Source: Eonycteris spelaea (taxonomy: Eukaryota > Chordata > Mammalia > Chiroptera > Pteropodidae). Taken from it: a stretch of 64,000 nucleotides of DNA. The stretch covers positions 3,410,001-3,474,000 of the forward strand of contig PUFA01000070.1 of NCBI GenBank assembly GCA_003508835.1, written 5' to 3'. The notes beneath the pieces are model-generated. The model worked only from the letters and a program-made list of their open reading frames with translations. It did not search any database and was not told the DNA's origin. Each line of letters opens with the position of its first letter. Position 1 is the stretch's first letter. Below, piece by piece: positions 46,701 to 52,200 of this stretch. Position numbers and translations under genes: made by a program.

Positions 46701-49267
46701 TTGACTGCAAATTAGGTATACTGAAAACCTCTCTACAACTCCCACTACTTAGGTGTTGATACATGGATAGGCATAATCTTCAGATTTTGAAAATTATAAT
46801 AATTAAGTAGACTTGTCTTTTTAAAACCATATATATGGAGACAAGAAGCTAGAAAGAGATGCGTCTGATTTGTCCAGGCCCAGGAGAGTATGCAGATGCT
46901 CTTCTTGGAGTCCTAGAAGAGTACCATGAGTTGGGTCCTAGATTTCTGAAATCAAGCTATAGTTGAGGATCCCAAGATATTTTCTTTCAAAGCTTCATGG
47001 CTTCACCATATTCTGCCTAGACAGATAAGATTTTCTTTTCAAAGATATATTAAATAGCCCCACAATTCTCATTATTCTGAGTGGGTTTAAATGAAGTCCA
47101 GCCTCAACTTTTTCTGTCTGGCTTATTTCGCTTAAACATGATAATTTCGCTCAGCATGGCAGTATTTTATCTTTTCCTATGGCTGAATAATATTCCATTG
47201 TATATATGTACTACATCTTCTTTATCCAATCACTTATTGAAGGACACAGGTGCCATGTGATTTTACTCATATGTGGGATATGTAACTAAAAGCAACAAAT
47301 GAACAAAACAAAAACTCATAGACATAGACAATAGTTTACCAGAGGGAAAGGAGAGGGGGTAGATAAGAGTAAAGGGGGTCAAATATATGGTGATGGAAGA
47401 TTTGACTTTAGGTGGTGGACACACAATGCAATGTACAGATGACTTGAAACCTAATATAATTTTATTAATCAATGCCACCCTAATAAATTAAATTAATTAG
47501 TAATCAACCAAATATAAAAATAAAATAAAATAAAAATTGAGGTCCACGTCAGTGCAGAGCAATAATACAATGGTCACAAGAGTGCCTCCAGCTGGAACGC
47601 AGGATTTAAGGCACGATGAAACGAACCTCATTGTGAGGGTGCTGTCCGGACACAGGGTGCTGAATGGAGGAGCGTATGGTCGTGACGTTTGCTTTATTAT
47701 AACAAAGACCAGGAAATTCGGTCCCGCGCTGAATTATTTCTACCGACCTAAAAGCCCCGAGTTCCCTGTATGCATGACCAAATATGCTCCTTTGACTTTT
47801 TCAGAGACCTGCGGGGAGTCCTGCCAATTGCCTTGCCGCGCTGAAACCTGGCTGGGTTAGTCAAAATCCAACTATTTTCTCCCGATCAAAAATGAGTCGC
47901 AGGATTTAACCGGAATTGATTACTCGCCGCCTGCATGCAAAAAAAAACTGGAATCAGGTCATTTTCACCTCTTTTCTTCTAACTGAATAAGGGGCGGGGG
48001 AGGATTGATGTGTCATCTGGTAATCACAGCTGTTCCAGATTCAGAAATAAGGGTAAAGGAAGGAGGTGAATAAATACTACAATCTCTGTAACTAGACACT
48101 TCCTCGGGGAGAAAAACAAAGGAACCACGAGGCTTGGTAAGGCAGCCACGCGTTCCACCCTTTGGGGCTCAGTGCCTTGGCAGATTCTCCCCTACAGCCT
48201 CAGGATAGCAGATCCCCGAAGGCGCTGGGAAGCGGGGGTTGGGGGAAAACAAACCGCCCTGGAACCCAGCTTGTGCCACTCCAGGACAGGTGAGCGGTAA
48301 TTATAGGTATGAGTACAGCCGGCTCCCTCTGCAGCCACCCTTGTCAGAAAGCTCTGAGCCCATAAACCCCGGGGAGGGATGCCGGGTGGTGGAGCAGACG
48401 CGGAGTTATGCAGCCTGGAGAAGCAGGGAAGTGTAAACACAGGCTGACAGCAAAAAAGGGCCTAGCCTAGCACAGCCGGGCACACTCCCGGATTTTAGCT
48501 ATAAGAAAGAATCTCTAGGCTACAGGAGTATTTCCTACCCTCTTCCCACCCAGACACACAAATTAGAGAGTCCAGGAGAGCTGACCCCGGCATTTGCATA
48601 GCAAGGACCCTCAGCAAAATGCACCTGATTTTTCCTTCGCAGCCGCTGCCCGCCTCAGACTCCAAGTATCAAACCTGTGCCTTTCTCCGCTTCACACACC
48701 TCTTTCAAGTCTGGCTTCTTGTGAAGCTGGAGCACAATTGGTTGCGCGGCCTCTGACAGCCTGGGCAAGCGCCAGCACTTCCCTAGGTCGAGGCAAAAGC
48801 CTGGCTGGACCGTGCACAGGCCACAGGGAAGGGGCAGCTAGCAACGAACAGGAGCAGCGGGTCCCCCATACCTTGGAGGCCTCTGCCCCCACCCACCCCT
48901 GGTCTGCTCTCTGCTACCCCAGGCTGACCCTGCCCCGCCTGCGACAAGCCACGGTGCCCCGCGCTGGGCGGCTCACGGACACAGCCGGGCCTAGGCGGAG
49001 TCCCTCTGAGGCTCAGGCGCCGCACCACCAGCTCCCAGGGCGCCACACTATTTTCCAGTGCCCCATCTGCAGCCCCGGGTCCTCACCCGGTTCCAGAGTA
49101 CAGAGCAGCCGGGGCGCGGTTCGGGAAATGCAGCTACGCTTCTTGAGCACATTGCTCAGGATGGTGCCCACACCGCCACCGCTGCCGCCGCCGCCACCGC
49201 CGCCGCTCTGTCGCTTCAGACATCTCCCTCCACGCCTCAGGGACCCGGTCAGCTTGTCCTGCCGCAT
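13040..49267 (-). CDS. TBC1D30: TBC1D30 gene, 12 coding exons of the short isoform (whole locus)
   Basis: TBC1D30 is a Rab GTPase-activating protein, reported to act on Rab8A and to affect primary cilium formation. Exons in transcript order: 49087-49267, 45584-45646, 44990-45055, 43069-43194, 40950-41135, 34222-34390, 32162-32331, 28573-28678, 21106-21218, 19768-19907, 17145-17351 and 13040-13820. All introns are GT-AG. Order and residues match the TBC1D30 protein as I remember it from human: TBC domain (exons 3-8), acidic segment [12 protein letters not shown] (exon 10), basic coiled-coil-like segment (exon 11) and a long low-complexity C-terminus (exon 12). The catalytic motifs are IVK-DLHR (IxxDxxR, across exons 4/5) and YCQ (YxQ, exon 5). 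The exons total 2,308 bases; correcting three single-base indels (exons 2, 7, 12) gives 2,307, i.e. 768 residues plus stop. Identity is near certain; whether the frame is intact in the animal is not. Confidence 0.96.
15088..15122. repeat. G-rich run
   Basis: GGGGCTGGGGGGGGCGGGAG-type sequence followed by GGT repeats; four or more G-tracts close together on the plus strand, so G-quadruplex formation is possible. Confidence 0.8.
15485..15630. mobile_element. MER5A-like hAT fossil
   Basis: Contains CTTCTTAGAAATGCAGAGTC, TGAAACAGAGTC, CAAGTGATTCCTATGCACAC and AAGTTTGAGAGG, in the order of MER5A-type elements. Confidence 0.75.
15691..15866. mobile_element. MER3-like hAT MITE, nearly full length
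   Basis: Opens with GGAGTTGGCAAACTTTTCTG and closes with GTTTGCTGACCCC, inverted ends of each other, with TTCCAATAAAACTTTATTTC inside. Length about 175 bp fits a small hAT MITE. The family name is given from memory. Confidence 0.75.
15935..16175 (+). mobile_element. MIR SINE
   Basis: MIR-like head, TAGCCCTGGCCTGACCACTC, TATAATCCTGGACAATTGTT and a downstream CTCATAGATTTGTTTTAAGG segment. Confidence 0.7.
16871..17027. repeat. (TAAAA)n / (TTTTA)n pentanucleotide repeat with an AAAGT block
   Basis: About 155 bp. AAATA-type units surround a block of five to six AAAGT units (16,919-16,945). In the transcribed orientation it is (TTTTA)n with (TTTAC)n, about 120 bp after the exon 11 donor. Confidence 0.97.
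17145..17351 (-). CDS. TBC1D30: TBC1D30 exon 11, coiled-coil-like basic segment
   Basis: Reads [68 protein letters not shown]. The second half ([20 protein letters not shown]) has heptad-like hydrophobic spacing and then a Lys/Gln-rich run. Acceptor ATACAG, donor GTAATG. The donor lies about 120 bp from the long pentanucleotide repeat in intron 11. Frame intact. Confidence 0.95.
17352..19767 (-). other. TBC1D30 intron 10
   Basis: AT-rich, no repeat family or RNA gene recognised apart from short A/T runs (about 19,206-19,240). Confidence 0.75.
19768..19907 (-). CDS. TBC1D30: TBC1D30 exon 10, acidic segment
   Basis: Reads [46 protein letters not shown] after the last base of a Gly codon. Acceptor TTCCAAG, donor GTAAAA (weak +5). 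The Asp/Glu cluster followed by a hydrophobic [11 protein letters not shown] motif is characteristic of TBC1D30; its function is not known to me. Frame intact. Confidence 0.95.
19945..20990 (-). mobile_element. Old L1 fragment, reverse orientation
   Basis: Antisense L1M-type ORF2 signatures in order: TTGTTGGGTCAAAGGATATA, GCCAAATTGCTTGCCACAAA, CTCTCACCAGCAATGTGTGT, TAAGGCCTTCCCAATTCC and a CATTGGCCCAGCACCATTTA-type segment. Fills most of intron 9 beside exon 10. Confidence 0.85.
21106..21218 (-). CDS. TBC1D30: TBC1D30 exon 9
   Basis: Reads [20 protein letters not shown] then [17 protein letters not shown] and two bases of Gly; acceptor TTTTCAG, donor GTAAGG. This is the proline- and aromatic-rich linker just after the TBC domain. 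Frame intact. Upstream intron 8 (7.4 kb) is the longest in the gene and holds the CR1/L3 and L2 fossils. Confidence 0.95.
23640..24130 (-). mobile_element. CR1/L3-type LINE fossil
   Basis: Contains the CR1 reverse-transcriptase signature read backwards: ACTTTGTCAAAAGTCCTGCT then GAAATCCATGAACACTATAT, preceded by GACAAGCACTTTGGGTTCGG and GTTCAACCTCCCTCCC. These copies predate placental mammals. Confidence 0.7.
24144..24200. repeat. (TAAC)n/(TAAA)n microsatellite
   Basis: AACT/AAAT tetranucleotides with a change of unit part-way. Confidence 0.95.
24955..25135 (+). mobile_element. MIR-like fragment
   Basis: GACTTGAGTTCCAGTCCTGT then GTCTGCCACTAGGCAACCTA and GTCTGAGTTTCCTCTCTGTA, the MIR order. 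Confidence 0.65.
25805..26460 (-). mobile_element. L2 LINE fragment
   Basis: Pyrimidine-rich antisense L2 sequence: TTCCTTCTCTCTCACATCAT, then CAAGGTCCTTGCCATGGGAT and a downstream CCTCAACCAGGAACTGCC segment, in L2 order. Confidence 0.6.
28573..28678 (-). CDS. TBC1D30: TBC1D30 exon 8, end of the TBC domain
   Basis: Starts with the last base of a Glu codon, then [20 protein letters not shown] and [15 protein letters not shown]. Acceptor CATCTAG follows a good pyrimidine tract; donor is GTGAGT. A second AG lies 4 nt inside (exon would then start at 28674 on ATA), which in combination with exon 7 as written gives an open frame. Confidence 0.95.
30248..30475 (+). mobile_element. MIR SINE
   Basis: GGCACTGGAATCAGAAAGAT, TTAGCTGTGTGAACTTGAAC, TTTACAGGTTATAAGGAGAC. 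Confidence 0.85.
30618..30860 (+). mobile_element. MIR SINE, second copy
   Basis: GATTTTAGAGCCAGGAGAGC, TGGGTTCAAATTCAGACCCT, CCTCAGTTCCCACACCTGTA; about 140 bp after the previous MIR in the same orientation. Confidence 0.85.
32162..32331 (-). CDS. TBC1D30: TBC1D30 exon 7, TBC domain, with a +1 frameshift at its 3' end
   Basis: Reads [21 protein letters not shown], then [20 protein letters not shown], then [13 protein letters not shown], the C-terminal part of the TBC domain. After WAK the family protein has LGEQIECC. Here the bases give Y-R-R before donor GTAAGT, because the exon is 170 bases where 169 are needed (TATAGG in place of a one-base-shorter Leu-Gly). Spliced to the normal exon 8 acceptor it would hit a stop; the acceptor 4 nt further into exon 8 would restore the frame. 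Confidence 0.92.
32332..34221 (-). other. TBC1D30 intron 6
   Basis: AT-rich; a short L1-like piece at about 32,735-32,900. Nothing else recognised. Confidence 0.8.
32735..32900 (+). mobile_element. L1-like fragment
   Basis: CACAATGGAATTAAACCAGA, AATCAATTACAGAAAGATAG and AGAGATTAAACAACATGAAA match an L1-type internal segment. Confidence 0.5.
34222..34390 (-). CDS. TBC1D30: TBC1D30 exon 6, TBC domain
   Basis: Begins [20 protein letters not shown] and continues [20 protein letters not shown], ending ANKESG plus the first base of a Gly codon (56 codons + 1). Acceptor TTTAG, donor GTAGTG, the least consensus-like donor in the gene. Helical TBC-fold sequence close to human, with a Met-to-Leu change (LLRLKL) as I recall the human protein. 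Intron 5 upstream is one of the two longest in the gene (6.6 kb) and is filled with L1 and an LTR. Confidence 0.95.
35174..35219. repeat. (AAAT/AAAC)n microsatellite
   Basis: AAATA units change to AAACA and back to AAATA over about 45 bp. Confidence 0.95.
35965..37372 (+). mobile_element. L1 3' fragment (older copy)
   Basis: L1 ORF2 end region in sense orientation with stops: CAACAAATGGTTCTAGAACA, AGACTTCATTAAAACTAAAA, CAGATGGCAAATAAACACGT, CCAGACAATGGAATGTTATG, then 3' UTR-like sequence to GCTTTGAAAAATGAAGTG. Confidence 0.85.
37373..38835 (+). mobile_element. L1 3' fragment (younger bat-type copy)
   Basis: Starts in ORF2 (CATGGTCCAGTGGAACAGAA) and runs through GGACTACATCAAACTAAAAA, CACCTGTTAGAAAAGTAATA and ATGGAATATTACTCAGCCAT. 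The tail has AGTGGTTACCAGAAGTTAGG, ATGTACACCTGAAAATTATA and TTGTATTAACCAAAAG, the chiropteran L1 ending, then an AAATA tail. It is less degraded than the copy directly before it; ORF2 is broken by several stops and shifts. Confidence 0.9.
40145..40705 (+). mobile_element. MLT1-type LTR (ERVL-MaLR)
   Basis: Non-coding LTR. Key pieces in order: TAAGCCCTTCCCATTGAGTA, ACATGGCAAGGAACTAAAAA, TCTTGCCAACAACCACATGT, CTTGGAAGTGAATGCTCC, ACTCAGAGAAACTGTAATGT and the terminal TTATGCAGCAATGGATAATT. No internal retroviral genes beside it, so probably a solo LTR. Confidence 0.85.
40950..41135 (-). CDS. TBC1D30: TBC1D30 exon 5, catalytic core with Arg and Gln fingers
   Basis: Sixty-two whole codons. It opens with [23 protein letters not shown] supplies the Asp and catalytic Arg of IxxDxxR. 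Later come [20 protein letters not shown] and [20 protein letters not shown], where YCQ is the YxQ motif giving the catalytic Gln. Both dual-finger residues of TBC-type GAPs are present, so the catalytic core is not visibly damaged. Donor GTGAGT. Confidence 0.96.
41187..41230. repeat. A run followed by (GA)n
   Basis: Fourteen A then about ten AG units on the plus strand. In the transcript this is a (CT)n-T tract about 55 bp before the exon 5 acceptor, extending its pyrimidine-rich context. Confidence 0.95.
42060..42137. repeat. AT-rich palindrome (perfect hairpin)
   Basis: Left arm 42,085-42,106 (AAGATATATATATCTCTTTA...) and a complementary right arm from 42,110 (TATAAAGAGATATATATATA...) around a 3-base centre, flanked by plain AT repeats. 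Confidence 0.9.
42194..42477. repeat. Perfect 14-bp target-site duplication flanking the 5S SINE
   Basis: TATTAAAACCTCAG at both ends; the upstream flank TTTCCTATTAAAA has the A-rich character of L1-endonuclease targets. Confidence 0.95.
42208..42463 (+). mobile_element. 5S rRNA-derived SINE (fruit-bat MEG-type) with target-site duplication
   Basis: From about 42,212 the sequence follows 5S rRNA: TCTATGGCCATGCCACTCTG, GATCTCAGAAGCTAAGCAGG, GTCAGGCCTGGTTAGTACTT, then a 4-base insertion relative to 5S rRNA, and GTGGATGGGAGACTACCTAG. So the A-box, intermediate element and C-box of the internal Pol III promoter are largely kept. A non-5S body of about 80 bp and a TAAG/TAAA tail follow. The 14-mer TATTAAAACCTCAG is repeated perfectly at 42194-42207 and 42464-42477. 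This proves retrotransposition rather than a 5S gene. MEG-RS/RL-type assignment is from knowledge of fruit-bat SINEs. Confidence 0.9.
42827..42852. repeat. A homopolymer, about 25 bases
   Basis: Uninterrupted A run between CACACT and GGAATTTC; no retrocopied gene is recognisable before it. Confidence 0.95.
43069..43194 (-). CDS. TBC1D30: TBC1D30 exon 4, TBC domain, first half of the arginine-finger motif
   Basis: Forty-two whole codons from [12 protein letters not shown] through [20 protein letters not shown] to SMGIQIVK, acceptor TTTTAG and donor GTAATG. The last residues IVK begin the catalytic IxxDxxR motif, whose Asp and Arg are encoded in exon 5. No frameshift or stop. Confidence 0.95.
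43629..43745. repeat. (TC)n/(TTTC)n tract passing into (CA)n
   Basis: About 90 bp of pyrimidines, mostly TC with TTTC and TCC interruptions, followed by CACATACACACAC. Purine-only on the transcribed strand. Confidence 0.97.
44040..44905 (-). mobile_element. L2 LINE, long 3' fragment
   Basis: Antisense L2 in consensus order: CAAAGCCAATTATCTAATCC, TTCAAAATATATCTAGAAAT, AAGTCTCCTACTGGTCTACC, GCCAGGGTGGTCCATTTAAA and the terminal GTACTTATCACCATCTGACA and ATAAGGACAAAAAC. It ends less than 100 bp from exon 3. Confidence 0.88.
44990..45055 (-). CDS. TBC1D30: TBC1D30 exon 3, start of the TBC domain
   Basis: Twenty-two whole codons, [20 protein letters not shown] then RK, between acceptor TTTCTAG and donor GTAAGG. 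The [11 protein letters not shown] stretch, completed by exon 4, is the typical entry to a TBC Rab-GAP domain (a GIP...R..W core). Intron 2, which separates it from exon 2, is only 528 bp. Confidence 0.93.
45584..45646 (-). CDS. TBC1D30: TBC1D30 exon 2, with a +1 frameshift at its 3' end
   Basis: Preceded by a pyrimidine-rich acceptor ending TTTTAG and followed by donor GTAACT. With the G from exon 1 it reads [20 protein letters not shown], the segment leading into the TBC domain. The exon is 63 bases. Phase with exon 3 (which starts on a whole Trp codon) needs 62, ending CAA-CAG or CAG-CAG; here the end reads CAAACAG. As written, translation would enter exon 3 out of frame and meet TGA within a few codons. 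Nothing else in the exon looks degraded. Confidence 0.88.
45890..46075 (+). mobile_element. MIR fragment
   Basis: TGGGCTTGGAGTCCTATAGA head, TCAGTCTCAACTCTTTATCT and AGATTGTTGTGATGATTAAC, in MIR order. Confidence 0.7.
47085..47540 (+). mobile_element. L1 3' end with 5' inversion
   Basis: 47,095-47,250 is antisense L1 (TTTTTCTGTCTGGCTTATTT ... GGCTGAATAATATTCCATTG ... CATCTTCTTTATCCAATCAC). From 47,252 it switches to sense L1 (TGCCATGTGATTTTACTCAT, GTGGGATATGTAACTAAAAG) and runs to the bat-type end TAATATAATTTTATTAATCA and an AAATA-rich tail. The two pieces are adjacent parts of one L1 3' end, in opposite orientations. Confidence 0.85.
49087..49267 (-). CDS. TBC1D30: TBC1D30 alternative first coding exon (short-isoform N-terminus)
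   Basis: Starts at ATG 49265-49267, reads [20 protein letters not shown], then a glycine-rich run (seven Gly, Ser, three Gly), then [20 protein letters not shown] and RLLCTLEP, and splices after the first base of a Gly codon at a GTGAGG donor. Sixty codons plus one base. The start is the first ATG I find in this open frame; its context is weak (C at -3). The segment is basic, with no signal peptide or membrane span. It matches the N-terminus I remember for the shorter human isoform, with a glycine run that looks longer. It sits inside the CpG island, so it probably has its own promoter. Confidence 0.88.
49176..49210 (-). repeat. GGC/GCC triplet run coding the glycine tract of exon 1
   Basis: On the plus strand the run is CCGCCACCGCTGCCGCCGCC-type triplets; on the coding strand it is GGC/GGT/GGA codons giving seven Gly, Ser and three Gly. 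It is an in-frame coding microsatellite, so length changes in threes would be tolerated. Confidence 0.8.
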
Positions 49268-52200
49268 CCGGGAGTGCCCCGGGCTCCCGTGCAGGCACCG
49301 TCCGCCTGAGTCGCCCCCTGCCCCGCCGACGTGGCAGCTTCGCTCGGGTGGCTCTGCGAGGTGGCTCAGGCAAGGATCCCTCGAGAGCAGCAAGACTGCG
49401 GCCGCAGCTCGTGGGTCGAGGAGACCTGCGGACACCGCGGGAGCCGCGAACGCGAGGCCGCCGGTGGTATCTGCAGTGCGGAGCCTGCACAGCTGAGGCT
49501 GAAGAGGGCTTGGGGCGGGGAGGAGGGCGGGAGCGAGCTGATGCGCGGGAGAGGAAGGCGGGCTCTCGCCTCCAATCCCGGCGTTACCGTGAGCAGGCGG
49601 GCAGCTCCAGCTCCCCGGCGCCCAGGCGCTCCCGGCACCTGCACCCGCGAGCAGCAGAGCCGCAGAGCCCGGAAACCCCGGAGTGGGTGGGTGATCAACT
49701 AGGGACCAGAAGCGGCGACAGAGATTTGCATGCTTCTCGCAAGCTCTGGAGGCGCTGAGAGGGCACCGAAGGAGTAAGTCTCAGGTGCAGAACACCAGAG
49801 AGACGCAAATTGCCCACTTCTTCTGAGCAGTCAGAAGGGTCAGCCAGCCGACCACAGGACGAATCTGGCAATACAGCAGAGAAGCTGGCAGATGGTGAAG
49901 CACTAGCTTCATCCTAAATTATGTTAAACTCCTTCCTGGCAGCTTAGAGGAACATGGCGAGCACGTAAAAAATAATAATAATAATGGTGTTTCTCTTGGA
50001 AGAAGGGCTTCAAGAAAAAAAGAATATTCCCATTTAAAAGAAGTTGTTTGTTTTGTTTTGTTTTTAATTTAAAAACGTGCTTCCTCGCCTCTCCAGCCAA
50101 ATCCCTGATTCAGTAGTTCAGAGCTACTAGCTGGCATTACTGAAGGGAGGGGGAGGGGCGGAAAGGAAGGGTCATTCTTAAACACCACATTCGCCAATGG
50201 AATATTAATCACAAAAATGAATGAGGAGAAAGGAAAGGATATGGGGGGAGGGCAGATACAAAGATAACTATGTTTGCTAACATTTAGAAAAGGAATACTA
50301 GGCGGATAAACCAAAAACTAAGGAATATTTATGTGGGAGAGAACAGTGGGAAGAGACAGGAGTGGAAAACTGAGACTTCTCTGGATGTACCTTACATAGT
50401 TTTGACTCTAGAATAACATGTTATATTAATAATATTTAAAAATTAAATAAAAAGAACACCCTAAAAATGGAAGTGAATAGAAATAAATGAACCTAACAGA
50501 ATATCTCTGAGGGCAAAAGAACACAGAAGATAAATAAGTTGCTTTAGAATACAATATTATGACTGTACACGAATGTAGAATATATTCCAAAGGCAAACAG
50601 AGCTGCAGCAAAATCTCACATTTCATTCAGTAGCATGATTCTCATCACTAATATTGGCATTATTTTTTAAATTCTTATGTGAACTATAGAACAGATAAAG
50701 CAAATAATTGTGTTAATGTCAAAAGGAACCAAGATGTTTTCAGTGTAAAAGAAAGTGCATGTGTATAATCAAAGAAATCGTTTTCTTTAAATCCTTAAAT
50801 AGCATATTTAAGTTAGAAATACTAGTATGAACTCATCTTTTTCCTTTCAAAGAGACATAGATACCCATGGAGCAGGTTTAGAGGTAAGGACAACCAGCGG
50901 CAATGCACAGCCCCAGCACCTAGGCTGTAGCCTCTAAAAGCCATTCCCTACCAAAAAGGAGCCAAGGCTCCTTTGCTGTGTGACTGATTCCGGAGGTGGG
51001 CCAGAAAAAGTACAAGATGAACCTGAAACATCTACATGAGCTCAGAAAAGAAAGAAGTGCTCCAAAGCCAATGGGGTCACCTTAAAAGGACACAAGAGCC
51101 ACGTGAAGAGCCCCTATGGCCAAAGATGGAACAATCTGGACATCAAAAAACAATGGCTGTTGTCAACTGAAAAGTAGTGAATATTTTTTTAAATGCATTC
51201 CTAATGACATTCTAAAAGAGCTAAAAAAAAATAAGTCATTCTTATGACTTTGGCACACTTATTTGTAATCAGGACATTCTGGGCTTCATGAAGTAACCCC
51301 CTAGGAATTGAGGACAATGTCAGAAACTATACAACTCTTAGCATGAGATATACATTTCGTATATAAGAATCTGTTAAAATAAGATTAGATGTCTGCAAAA
51401 GTAAACCAGGCTGATAAGTGATATGTAAACTACTCAGTTATGCCTGCCTCACTGAGGCAAAGGTACTTTTGAAAAAGGCAGTATTTGCCTCATCACTTTA
51501 GAAGATGAAGTCATTGTTTAACCTGGTCATGACAAACTTTTTGGCTTAGGTTTTACACCAAGCTCACATACAGAAATCTATCCTTCATCAGCCTGATGCT
51601 TTTATAGTTTCGGTACATGTTTGTTTTCCTTTACTGTTCTCTCAATTTTAATAAGATGTCCGTCCATTCACTGTTCCAGCCCATCTCAGCTGTGCTGAGA
51701 ACAATAATTGAGGTCTGATGTTTGACTTTGGCCATTTTTTTAGAGCGCACGACAGGCCCTTGGGGGTGAAGAGGATGATGAACTCCCAGAATCAAAGGGA
51801 AAAACTGGAAGGGGAGGGGAAATCCAAAAGAACAAGCTGGTAACTGCATGTAGAATCTCGTTCAGAGACTCTTAGAGGGTTTTGTGTTCTATTTTAACAA
51901 GAGAAGCTATTCATGCTCAGTTGCCAGCACTAGGCCAGCAGGAAAGACAGACTCACCAGCCAAGAGGAGGAGAAATGCTCGCTGTTCTACAACACTGCCT
52001 CTGGAGTGCAGGGAAGGACATCCAGCTCCCAAGGCTGGCTGACATATGACACTCAGACCATCTGGCTCCCTTTGCTCTGACTCCATGATCACCATGCAAA
52101 CTTTTGATTGTCATTTTGCTTCCAATAAAGACTCTGCCGCAAAGGAGAAAATATACTCAACAGTTAACTGCAGTCCATACCCTGAGTTTGCTCAACTCTG

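Larger units (their letters stand above)
45647..49086 (-). other. TBC1D30 intron 1
   Basis: Contains a MIR copy, a rearranged L1 tail (47,085-47,540) and, from about 47,540 to 49,086, non-repetitive sequence rising in GC towards the CpG island. A CRE-like TGACGT is at 47683-47688. Confidence 0.8.
48590..49770 (-). promoter_or_regulatory. CpG island and probable promoter of the short TBC1D30 isoform
   Basis: This is the only markedly CpG- and GC-rich stretch in the window, ending sharply near 49,770 where AT-rich DNA resumes. It covers exon 1. An Sp1-type GC box GGGGCGGGG is at 49512-49520, about 245 bp upstream of the ATG. I see no TATA box at a convincing place, as is usual for CpG-island promoters. 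The transcription start cannot be fixed from sequence. Confidence 0.75.

Noticed and set aside
48594..49496. 300-codon open frame on the plus strand
   Set aside because: It lies in the CpG island antisense to exon 1. The GC-rich composition depletes stops, the protein is Pro/Arg/Ser low-complexity, and its poly-Pro part is the mirror of the glycine codons of TBC1D30.
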